A stretch of DNA of 20,750 nt from Acanthamoeba lenticulata (taxonomy: Eukaryota > Discosea > Longamoebia > Acanthamoebidae). The DNA lies in NCBI GenBank assembly GCA_002179805.1, contig NAVB01001046.1:1-20750 (forward strand). The letters are read 5' to 3'. The position numbers and the translations under genes are program-made. The notes under the pieces were generated by a model. The model saw nothing but the letters and a program-made list of their open reading frames with translations. It was not told the DNA's origin and searched no databases. This document shows, one piece after another, positions 1 to 8,349 of the stretch (positions are counted from its first letter, which is position 1; each line of letters starts with the position of its first letter).

Positions 1-662
1 TTTTGACATAAACACAAAACGCGAGCGCAGGCTGCTGGCGGGGGTGGACATGAAGTATGCGCGCATCTTCTTCTTTGCGTCGACCGTGGCGCACTACTCG
101 CTCTTTCCGCTCCTCTTCACACCGCGCGGTGCGACCTGGCCCTTCCCGTGCTCAGCGCGGCGACCCACGAGCGTGCTAATGCTCCAATGCATACGTAGAG
201 TACGGGACCAAACTGTTGCTCGTGGGCACTTACACCCTGGCCGCATGGATCCTGCTGCCGCTCATGCACGCCCCGCCGCGTTCCATGTCCGACAAGTACC
301 GTCTCTCACTCACCTTTCCTTACACACCAAGCGCCTCACATACGCCGGGGCTCTCACCCGTTCCTCATGAACGCAGGCGCGGACGTGGCGGCGGCGCGGC
401 GGCGGCCGTGATCGAGCCGCTGGTGGGTCGAGGCGAGGGCGCCTACCTGGCGGGGCTGGTTGTGGTCGAGCTCTACGGGTCGTGGTTGCACGCGTGCGTA
501 TGGGGCCCCGAGCGCATGGCTTTCCTGCCGCTGCTGCTCACTTCCCTCTACTGCGCGCTCGGGCTCCTTTACGTCTTCGTTTGGCTCTACCGAGACTTCC
601 TCGCCACCCCTTCTCCCTCTTCGTGTCGGTCCTCCCCTGCGCCCCTCAAGCGCACGACTTGA
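1..662 (+). CDS. ALG8: ALG8-type ER alpha-1,3-glucosyltransferase, C-terminal part (5' end outside window)
   Basis: This is the 3' end of an ALG6/ALG8-family gene. The enzyme adds the second glucose to the lipid-linked Glc1Man9GlcNAc2 oligosaccharide in the ER membrane before N-glycosylation. Visible exons are about 31-128, 199-295 and 377-662; introns 129-198 (GTGCGA donor) and 296-376 (GTACCG donor) restore the frame exactly. The first exon probably starts after the AG at 29-30, and earlier exons lie outside the window. The sequence keeps two family hallmarks as I remember animal ALG8: a HYSLFPLLFTP segment, and near the C-terminus FLPLLLTSLYCALGLLY, which resembles the animal FIPLLLTSVYCAVGI. 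Several hydrophobic membrane segments are present. The last 20 or so residues, after YRDFL, are Ser/Pro-rich and not conserved. The gene is tail-to-tail with P1, with 69 bp between the stop codons. ALG8 rather than ALG6 is favoured by these motifs. Confidence 0.85.
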
Positions 663-731
663 CCCAAAAGAAGAATACGAGAAAGAAGGGGGCGAGCGAT
701 TTTATGCAGGTTTGGGGAGTGCTTCTTCTGC

Positions 732-1367
732 TCAGTAGTCCTCATCGTCGCCGAAGAGACCCATGCCCTCACCATCTCCGCCAAGAGCGTCGTCCTCCTC
801 CTCCTCTTCCTTCTTCTTGTCCTCCTTCTTCTCCTCGGCAGCCGGGGCAGCGCCTGCAGGCGTGGGCGCAAGCAAGGAAAGGCGGTCAGTTGCAGCAACT
901 ACGCCAGAGCTCGGGAGGCGAATGGGGAGGAGGGGGGCTTAGAAGGATCACGAACCTCCAGCGGGGGCAGCGGCGGCAGCAGAAGAACCACCAGCAGACG
1001 GAGCGACGGCGACCGTGGACATGAGCAGGTCATCCAGGTTGCGGTTGCCAAGCACGCGCACGTACAGCCTACAGAGTTGGAGATGTAAGTTGTTGTTCAT
1101 CCGCAACCAATTCACACCACTAAGAAGATGGTATCTAACAGTACTTGGTGTAGAAGGGAGGGACATCGATGCCAGCAACCGACAGAAGCGCGGTCAGCTT
1201 ATCGGCCTGAGGATCAGCTGTGAGATATTGGATCTCTTTTCTTTTTCAGAAAGACTACACTACAGAAGACGTACGTTGATGCTGACACCAGCATCGTGAA
1301 GAAGAAGGGCAGCGTATGTGACGGCAAGGTCGTGCTTTTCAGTGATGAGTGCGGGGGTGGTGGCCAT
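732..1367 (-). CDS. RPLP1: 60S acidic ribosomal stalk protein P1
   Basis: This is the eukaryotic stalk protein P1, which pairs with P2 on P0 and recruits translational GTPases to the large ribosomal subunit. Exons in transcript order are 1367-1275, 1206-1145, 1068-956 and 853-732, giving 129 residues. The start is the first ATG (1367-1365), which directly follows a T-rich stretch ending in TAG; a 5'UTR intron ending there is possible. The N-terminal domain has the helical pattern of P1 (MATTPALITEKHDLAVTYAA, then ADKLTALLSVAGIDV, where the family has EKINTLLKAAGVNVEP). It is followed by an Ala/Gly-rich hinge and a Lys/Glu/Asp-rich acidic tail. Both features are typical of P1. The very end is unusual: it reads GEGMGLFGDDEDY instead of the near-universal SDDDMGFGLFD. 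The protein is slightly longer than the usual 110-115 residues. Confidence 0.93.
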
Positions 1368-1679
1368 CTACAATAAAAAAGATGGGCGTAAGTTGATGAT
1401 ATCCAATCACTTTCATGATGCAAGGCAGCAGCCTACTGTGCTGAGTTTTGAAGTCTCGTGGGATGCGACTTAGCCTTCGAAGGAAAGGGACCACAAAGCT
1501 CGCAGCAACTGGGTGGCTAGGACAGAAGGGGGAGAGGAAAGCCGATACAGACGGGAGAAGCAGAGCTTCACCCTTGTCGACCCAACAGACGCCGGCCACC
1601 ATTGGTCAATGTTTTTCGTTTTCCCAAACGTTTCCGAAACATTTTTACACGAGACGAAGCAGAACAAGAGGGAGAGGAT
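1368..1679. other. Intergenic: P1 promoter / 5'UTR and 3' end of the coiled-coil gene
   Basis: This 312-bp gap lies between the start of P1 and the stop codon of the next gene on the same strand. Read on the minus strand, the part next to the P1 ATG ends in a T-rich tract followed by TAG. This looks like a splice acceptor, so a 5'UTR intron of roughly 70 nt (about 1368-1437) is plausible. I see no coding exon, RNA gene or repeat here. Confidence 0.45.
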
Positions 1680-2550
1680 CTACTGCGCCCTGTGGAGCGA
1701 GTCGATGTGCTGCCGAAGCGCGGAGATGGTTTGTTGTGGCCAGTGGTAGTTGATGAGGGCTCGGAGGTGGGCATGATAGAAGTCCGACAGGAAGTTGTCG
1801 AGTCCAAGGTACCACACGGTCACTTCGCACAGCAGAAGGATAGCGACAAAGTAGAAGACTAGTCGCATCAAGAAGCCGCACGCGCTCATGCTGTCCTCGT
1901 ATCGGGTGCGATTAAAGTGCTCGGCGTAGAGCTTCGCCTCTTGCTTGTAGGCCATGACTGCAGCGCACACTTCTCAATCAGACACTCGAACCCGGGTGGA
2001 GATGAGCAAGAGGAAAAGGGGAGTGGGCAAGTTTACTCTCATGGTCGACCTCACGAAGCTGAAGGTCAAGCTGATTGCTCTCTTCTGTGACCGCTTTGTA
2101 TTCCTTGTCCAGTGCTTCAAGCTCGGCCTACAGCATTTCATGATGGTCAGCAAGAAGGTATGCCAAGGAAGGCCAGGGTTGCTGGTGGCCAAAACGTACG
2201 CGAGCTTGGCGGGTGCGCCTTTCGAGGATGTCGAGGTCGTCAGGTCCGTTCTGCTGCTGCGCAAGCCGCTGAGCCTCTCTGAGGGAAGGTGTTGTTAAGC
2301 CGACAGCACCCCCCCCCCCCCAAACACTTCCTCAAGCACGAGCAAGGGCACAGCAGTGCGCACTCTTCCTTCTTGGCAATCTTGCCAAGCATCCCTTCAA
2401 CTTCGCTCAGCTCCTCATTCAAGTCCTCTGGCTTTGCGGGACTCTGCCGGGGGTGTGAATATTTGCTCTTCGAGTGTTGGGTGTATCACGTACGGTTGCG
2501 AGGCGGAAGAGTTGCTTGGAATTGTGGACCGTGGGCGTCCGAGAGGACAT
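1680..2550 (-). CDS. Coiled-coil protein with one C-terminal membrane segment, unknown function
   Basis: I do not recognise this family. Five exons join in phase: 2550-2494, 2443-2364, 2278-2200, 2127-2055 and 1957-1680, giving 188 residues that start MSSRTPTVHNSKQLFR. Residues of roughly 20-110 are charged, heptad-like coiled coil (for example ELSEVEGMLGKIAKKEEEAQ and ARAELEALDKEYKAVTEES). Near residue 130 there is a strong hydrophobic helix (LMRLVFYFVAILLLCEVTVW), followed by a soluble tail of about 40 residues. The layout resembles a tail-anchored or single-pass endomembrane protein with a cytosolic coiled coil, such as tethers or BCAP31-like proteins, but no signature settles it. Donors are GTACGT, GTGCGC, GTACGT and GTGAGG. 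The first exon is the least certain part. A short alternative ATG frame at 2745-2683 could belong to an upstream exon. Confidence 0.7.
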
Positions 2551-3004
2551 CTTATGCAATCGCACACTGGTGTTTTGGCGCGAATCTGCTCAGCAACTCG
2601 AGCAAGCTTGCTGGAGGCGGCAAACCACAATAAATTAAATTGAGGAACGCAGCCAAGAGGACGAGGAGAAGCTGAGTCGCTATTCCTCACGTCCTTTATG
2701 AACCGTCGGTAGCAGGGCCTTCATCTTTTGTCTCTTCGGGGACATGGTGAGGCTGGTGGCTGCCGACGTTTGCACTTGGACGGAGACCCAAGCCAGGTAC
2801 CTTCAAGGGAAGGTGTGCGCTCCACCTTCGGGCGGGATGAGCCACTTTCTTGGGACACGGTGCCTACATCTTCACCAACTTGTTCAGAAAGAAAAAGATG
2901 CTTTAATTGCAGTAGAATAAGAGTGAAAACAGCGACGAAGAATCTAATCCTCCGCCACGATGATGATGATGATGGCCGAAGCTATGGATACAACTATAGC
3001 GGAA
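2551..3004. other. Intergenic between doublet gene and coiled-coil gene
   Basis: This 454-bp stretch holds the 3' flank of the H4-H3-like gene and the promoter/5'UTR of the coiled-coil gene. On the minus strand a 21-codon ATG frame (2745-2683) is visible, but it lacks support as an exon. A short GAT microsatellite lies at 2959-2974. No RNA gene or mobile element was seen. Confidence 0.4.
2959..2974. repeat. GAT trinucleotide microsatellite
   Basis: Five GAT units plus one G lie 31 bases downstream of the stop codon of the H4-H3-like gene, so the repeat is probably in its 3'UTR. Confidence 0.8.
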
Positions 3005-4224
3005 TTACCACTTCTGCTGAGTCATGAGCTGAGCGAAGCGGACGTCCTCCTCGGTCACCTCCTTGCGGCCGACGAAGTGAGAGCTCCTGCTCGACGCCTG
3101 GATAAGGGAGACGAGGAAGTCCTCGGTGGTGGCCTGCATGACAGCGTAGCTCTCGGTGGAAAGCTCAATGCCGTCCCACCTGTTGACGACGTCAACCAGC
3201 CTCTTGAAGGCGGCAACGTTGAGGCAGTTGGTCTCCTCCTCAGCCTCCTCGGCGCCCATGTCGATCTCCTCATCTTCCTCGTCGGAGAACTCCTCTTCGG
3301 CGTCCTCCTCCTCCATGCCGTCCTCCTCCATGGCCTCGCCATCGACGGACTGCTCGCAGGCCTCGGCAGCAGACTCCTCAGTAGGACCCTTCCAGTAGAG
3401 GGGGCGACCCATAATGTTGAGGACTGCGAAGAGAGAGCAACTAAGCGAGAGATCACACCAGTACTAAGATGGATTTGGATGCCGTACCGTTCAAGACGTC
3501 GCTTACGACGACCTGAGCAGACTCCCTGTACTCGGCGTGAACAACTGACCTCTCAAGAATGTAGCGCAGGTACTGCTCCATAAGCGTGCGGACAACCTCT
3601 GCAATTGATTCGATTAGCTGATTGAGCAAAGCTCTCGGCTGGTTCAAAAGACGTCGTACCAACAGCGCCGGGGTGCATCTGGATCTGACCATCAGCAGCG
3701 ACCTTCCTAATGCCATCGTCAATCGAGGCACGGAGGTTATTGATCTCAGTAGTAAGGCCATCGTAGAGCTGAGCCACCTCCTGCTCGGCGTTGCAGATCA
3801 TCTCGGCATACTTGGAGATGGTGGAGGTGACGCGCTTCTCCTGCTGGCCCAGGTGGGAAAGGGCAGAGTCGGTCTCCATGCCCAAAGCCTTGGCAAGCTC
3901 GGCAGCCTCCTTGGCCTCGACGTCGAGGGCAAAAGGAGCGTCCACTTCAAGCGAGAGCTCGTCCTCGGGGTAAATCTCCTCGCCCTCCTCCTCATCGAGA
4001 TCCTCGTCCTCCTCATCTTCATCTTCCTCTTCCTCGCCTTCATACTCGGCGTCTTCCTCCTCCTCTTCTTCCTCCTCGGCCTCCTCAACGTTCTCGACCT
4101 GCTCTTCGGGCTTGGTAGCGGGAGCAAGGGTCTCGGTCGGCTTCAGGGAGATCTCAGCAGCGAGCTGCGGGATGTTCTCCTGGGGCTTGATGTTCTCAAT
4201 GTCGAAATGCGAAACGGCGGCCAT
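3005..4224 (-). CDS. Acidic histone-fold doublet: H4-like and H3-like domains fused in one protein
   Basis: Exons 4224-3660, 3598-3488 and 3423-3005 encode 364 residues; introns of 61 and 64 nt have GTACGA and GTACGG donors. In order: an N-terminal segment; a strongly acidic stretch (about 40-90); a helical, coiled-coil-like region (about 92-170); an H4-like fold (about 171-235); a second acidic linker (about 241-290); and an H3-like fold (about 296-364). The H4-like part starts GIRKVAADGQ, where H4 has AIRRLARRGG, and ends MGRPLY, where H4 has QGRTLY. Over 58 columns it aligns without a gap to remembered animal H4, with 14 identities, but only after both introns are removed. The H3-like part shows AFKRLV and ESYAVM at the positions of FQRLV and SSAVM, then an EEDVRFA helix where H3 has PKDIQLA. 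The first ATG follows CCACA. Many DNA-contacting basic residues are missing. TAF6/TAF9-like or CENP-type folds are alternatives, but the H4/H3 match looks better. Confidence 0.8.
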
Positions 4225-4330
4225 TGTGGAAAGGGCTTCGAGTACCAAGCGTCTGTTATGCGGTGGGTTGAAAGAAACTGAGCAACCAGCCGTCTGTTGG
4301 TTTTGTGCTTGCCTGCCGGCTCCTTGAACG

Positions 4331-4378
4331 TTTGGGCGGTTTGGCGCCAACGAGCAACGGCCACGATTCGCGCCAACG
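4331..4378 (-). promoter_or_regulatory. Candidate E2F-type promoter elements of the histone-fold doublet
   Basis: Upstream of the doublet ATG (about 107-155 bp) lie TTTGGCGCC (4340-4348, inside the perfect palindrome TTGGCGCCAA at 4341-4350) and ATTCGCGCC (4366-4374). Both fit or nearly fit the E2F/DP consensus TTTSSCGC. GCGCCAACG is repeated directly at 4345-4353 and 4370-4378. Function is inferred from the motif only. Confidence 0.45.
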
Positions 4379-4485
4379 CACCAACGGTTTCTGTGTTTTG
4401 CTTTTGAATTTATGCTTTCGGATCTTCTTTGAAAAAGAAAAAGATTTAAAATTGTAAATAGCAGCTGTACAGCCCAACCGATCCA

Positions 4486-7400
4486 CTACTTCTTACGGAA
4501 GCCCTTCTTGGCGGATTTCTGCATGACCTGACCCTCGTAAAGGCTATTGATCATCGCCTCCAGAGTCTCTGGGGTGTATTTTATAAACTTGCCGGCGTTC
4601 GCGGTGAAGGTGCTAGCGTCATGTCTATTTGGCGCACCGAGTCAGTGCACTGACTCACTTAAGGGGTGCAAAGGCGCAATGGTGGCCGTACGCTGCAAGA
4701 AACTTCTTGTAGGGGCCCAGCACTAGCGCTCGGATATCGCTTCGCAACTGCTCGCACAGCTCCTCGTCGTGAATGGAGAACCTATGTAAAGAGTAGAGGT
4801 GTCACGTTACACACGAGTACGATTTTGAGTTTGGTGGGGAGCTCTGCCACACCTCTTTTGTGACGCGATGACCTCCTCCACTTCCGCATTGAAGCCCTGA
4901 TGTACAAAGGCAGAGAAGGGGCAAGTGAGAAATGCAGCACAACACGCATGGACACCTCAGCCATTCTTAACATACCGAGTACTTGGCCTTGAGCTTCTTC
5001 TTGAGCTTAGAGCTAAGCGGCTTCTTCGCATAGTCCTCGTCGTCCTCCTCCTTCAGGTTGGCCATCACATTCAACCAACTGTGTGTTGTTGCAACGGTGA
5101 GAAGTGTTATCTTTGGGTGAACTTCGAGAAAGAATGGTGGGCGCTTTACCTCTCCTTGTAGGTGTTACGCTCGGCTGTAAGCACATCCTGGAGGTACCGT
5201 GTGAACTTGGGCTCGACATGGGCGGAAAGGTCCGAGTTGCTGACGTTGGAGGATATGTAGTATGCGTTGTTGAGGACAAACACGTTGGCCAGCGCCTGCA
5301 ATTACACAGCCAGACCACGAAGTCGCGATAAGTCAGGCTCTCAAATCTCCTCGCAGAGCGCGAAGCACAGGGTGGCCACCCACCTTCTCTTTCTTCTTTG
5401 TTTTGTCGGCCTTGTCCTCAAGATTGGAGAGCAGTGCCTTCAGGATTCGCGCTGTGATGCATCAACCGTCGTGAGCACATGCAGCACAAAGGGCAAATGA
5501 CGTTAACGCATGACGGCGTACTGATGAGCTCGGTGAACGGGGAGACCGTCTGCTTCTGGGAACCCGTGCTCCCAGTGGGCGGCGGCAACACGGACTCGAC
5601 CACGGTCTGGTACTCGCGCAGTCGCTTCAAGTAGTGGAGAGCCTGTCGTTTACGAAGCACCGCAAACGCGATGAGTGCACGACACTTCAGAGTCCGATAA
5701 GCAGGAGAGTCGTAGGTCGCACGTTGGACGTCAGCTCAGAGACGGTGCCGTCCGCGGGCACGCCTTTGAGGGCGTCGTGCGTAATGTCCTCCTCGAACTC
5801 TGGTGAAGAGGATGAAGATAAGTAACTTATCCTCATGCGCAAGTTCCTAGTCTGGTTCTGAAGGTGGAGGCATGTACCAAGGAACGATCTCCGAAGTGAA
5901 GCCGAGAGTTGAGCGGCAAAGTCGTTCAGGTCTTCGTTGGCTTTGCTGCCCACCTGCGTCGTCCCCACAACACCCAAACACATCTCGCAGGCTCAGCTCT
6001 CCACATTCCTCAGCCCAGAGCAGGGCGTGAGCCGCGCGTGCCTTGAGAGCAGCCTGGAACTCGTCCAGCGTGGCCGACAGTTGCTCCCAAATGTCAAAGA
6101 GCGGAAACACGCCAAACACACGATCTGAAGTCTTCTGGTGCTTGATGATGCTCTCGCCTATGCGCGGAGCACGGAGCCCAACGTCAGGCGTCAGCAGAGG
6201 GAAAAGGGAGTCAAACTAACCAAGGTACGGCGCACCTGTGGTGATGAAGAGGTCGAGGCCGTTTTCGAAGATGCTCGGGTAGATTGAAGCAAAGTAGGTC
6301 GGATCGATGAAATCAGTGCCCAATTTGCGCTCATACTGCGAGGCCAACGTCAACACTTGGGATCGAGACCGGAAAGGGCGGGGAGGTGCACCTTGAGCAA
6401 GATGAGGAAGACTTGCAGGAAATAGAGGTACTTGTGCGACCCGCGCACGTAGTCGCGCCCACTGGTCTGGGGGAGGGCCACCTGGCCCGCCGACGCCTTC
6501 CTGCAGCGTGCATAAGGACTAATTGCCCTCCTATCTTTTGGTATACGACAAGAAGTGAGGGACGTGCATCTCGTCGAGATTGCGCGAGGGACGGCCGGCG
6601 TAGATGATCTGGTCCAGGTTGAGCGACTGCAGCGTCAGCGTGAGGAACTGCGATCGACACTCCTGTCATGCGGCGAGCAGCAAGGACAACCACCGCAAGT
6701 GAGTCTCGGCCCGCGAGCGAGGAGAGGGTCGACCAACCCGACCTTGTAGATCTTTTGATAGTTGTACTGCTTCTGATGCTGAAGTTCGAGCGTCATCTTG
6801 CGCATGTTTGTGATCATATCCGCCGGCCACGGTGCTGTATGCGATGCCGCGTCGTGCGGTCAGTAAGTGACCATAGCGCGAGCAGGTGCGGATGGATGTA
6901 TTAAATTATACCGTAAACTTGCGTGCCGCGCACGATGGTCTCAACCTTGGCCTCGGGCAGGGCATCCATGAGGTCGAGCGGCCGGCTGTGCTCGCCAATG
7001 AGGAAGGACAGGGCGTCCTCCGTCTTGGCCACCGCTAAACGTTGCAGGTGTTGCTGTCCCCGTCACGTACATGCACAATTAATTGCCGAATCATGTGGGA
7101 GCACCATCACTGCAGAGCCTTTTCTCACCAGTTTGGACAACGCTGACTCCGCGCTCTTGAAGTTGACGTTGGCCTGGAGGAAGACGATGCCCTCGCCCAC
7201 CTGAGGTACGCGTAGTGTACATTCGATGAGCGGTTAAAGGTGGTTAATCGTCTTCGGGACAACTCTTGAAAATGCATGGACGGGTGGATGGAGAGAGGGA
7301 GGGGGAAGAGAACCTCATGCATGTACTTGACGTACATGTTGATTCGGTCCTGCCGAAGGATGGGCACCAGGAGCTTTGTGGGAAGCCTGTAGGGTTTGAC

Positions 7401-8269
7401 GTCACACAAACACACATGAGATCCTGCAGAAAGGCTAAGACTAGGCTTCCGGCAGAGGAGCAAGAGGAAACACAAGACCCCTGTTGGATGACGCCCTCGA
7501 CTCGTCGGGCCGTGCCCAAGATATCGAGCATGTGTTGCATCGAGGCGATGGTCTCGTCCACGTCTAAAGCACAAATCAATGAAGACCCGATAGATTCGAG
7601 TTGTCAGTCGCATCACAAGTCCAGCATATGTCGGAGTGTCGTACTTGTGAAGATGGTCTTAAGCTGGTTGGTGCGGTTGTTGATGGAAGCCATGCCCTCC
7701 TCGAGCGACGACAACCGGCCCTCGAACGACGTCATGATACCGACCTGGCTCCCAGCCTTGTATCAGCCAGCAAAGACGAACGAATGGTTGGGAAGAAGGG
7801 GGGGGGGGAGGCACCAGCTTGTCAGTGAGCTCCTGCGACTGCTGGAGGCTCTGCTGCAGCTCATTGACCTTGTTCTTGTCCAGCTGCAGGCTCTCCAAGT
7901 CTGCTCAGCACAACGTTTAGCGGTTTGGCCTCTAAGTGGTGCAAGAAGGAGGGTTGTACCTTGTCGCTTGGTGGCCCACGCGGCTTGTCCGCTCATGATG
8001 ACGCTCCCGCCAGCTGGCGGCGAGGATCCTAGTAGGTTGGTCCCCGAACCGGCCCGCGTGAGCATGGGCGACACCTTGATTCGTGTTCCTGGGGCGGGCG
8101 AGGGAGGTTCAAGCCGCCCGCCACTGCGGGTGCCGCTGCTGAGAGACCTCGCAGAGCTCACATGCGTCAGTTTGGAGCCGGTCTCGGCGCCCGCTGACCG
8201 CCGAGGCTTCTTGCCCGTGTCGCTCATCTTCGCCTTCGTCTTTTTGTTGGTCTTCTTTTCCTTGTCCAT
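4486..8269 (-). CDS. EXO70: Exocyst complex subunit EXO70 (EXOC7)
   Basis: This exocyst subunit tethers secretory vesicles at the plasma membrane. Its C-terminal region binds PI(4,5)P2 and Rho-type GTPases in yeast and animals. Twenty-one exons join in phase to about 753 residues: 8269-7960, 7900-7815, 7744-7645, 7563-7479, 7386-7314, 7200-7129, 7053-6912, 6834-6743, 6662-6550, 6500-6392, 6335-6236, 6157-6042, 5953-5878, 5799-5723, 5642-5522, 5451-5384, 5295-5150, 5078-4976, 4896-4853, 4781-4692 and 4624-4486. Family signatures are clear. An N-terminal coiled coil is followed by DGTVSELTSNALHYLKRL (human DGTVHELTSNAILFLQQL), then VFVLNNAYYI, then SWLNV, and near the end GKFIKYTPETLEAMI (human EKYIKYGVEQVGDMI). 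The basic tail ending KKGFRKK fits lipid binding. A Ser/Lys-rich N-terminal extension of about 100 residues precedes the coiled coil. Intron 12 (5954-6041) is best read as GC-AG. The exact donor of intron 9 (6550 or a few bases later) is uncertain. Confidence 0.93.
4639..4656. repeat. 18-bp perfect palindrome in the last EXO70 intron
   Basis: GAGTCAGTGCACTGACTC equals its own reverse complement. Its right half runs into TGACTCA (4651-4657), the consensus site of AP-1/GCN4-type bZIP factors. It lies inside the 67-nt intron 4625-4691. Confidence 0.85.
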
Positions 8270-8349
8270 TTCCTTCTACCTGGCCGTTTAAACCAACAAC
8301 TTCACCCCATTTGATTCTGCACGGCAGTTGTTGTGTCAGTGCCTCTGCC
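8270..8349. promoter_or_regulatory. 80-bp divergent promoter region between EXO70 and the transportin gene
   Basis: Only 80 bp separate the two start codons, which point away from each other. Both promoters and both 5'UTRs must fit here or overlap the neighbouring gene. No TATA box is evident. A GTTTAAAC palindrome lies at 8285-8292. Confidence 0.6.

Noticed and set aside
2309..2321. C homopolymer as a regulatory or origin element
   Set aside because: Similar C or G runs occur near 7799-7809, 8425-8434 and 12550-12558, all within introns. They look like slippage-prone neutral tracts.
2960..3583. Long plus-strand reading frame opposite the histone doublet
   Set aside because: It is the antisense shadow of an acidic coding region: GAG/GAC codons read backwards give Leu/Val-rich frames. 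The minus strand has splice sites, homology and a start codon.
3005..4224. A recently inserted viral gene as the source of the doublet
   Set aside because: It has two spliceosomal introns with local donor style, composition like its neighbours and conventional host genes on both sides. Ancient transfer cannot be excluded, but nothing marks a recent insertion.
4625..4658. Ultra-short 34-nt EXO70 intron with a GTGAGT donor
   Set aside because: A GTACGG donor at 4691 gives a 67-nt intron in the same phase. It restores exactly the human spacing between the GPYKKF and KFIKY motifs, so the longer intron is preferred.
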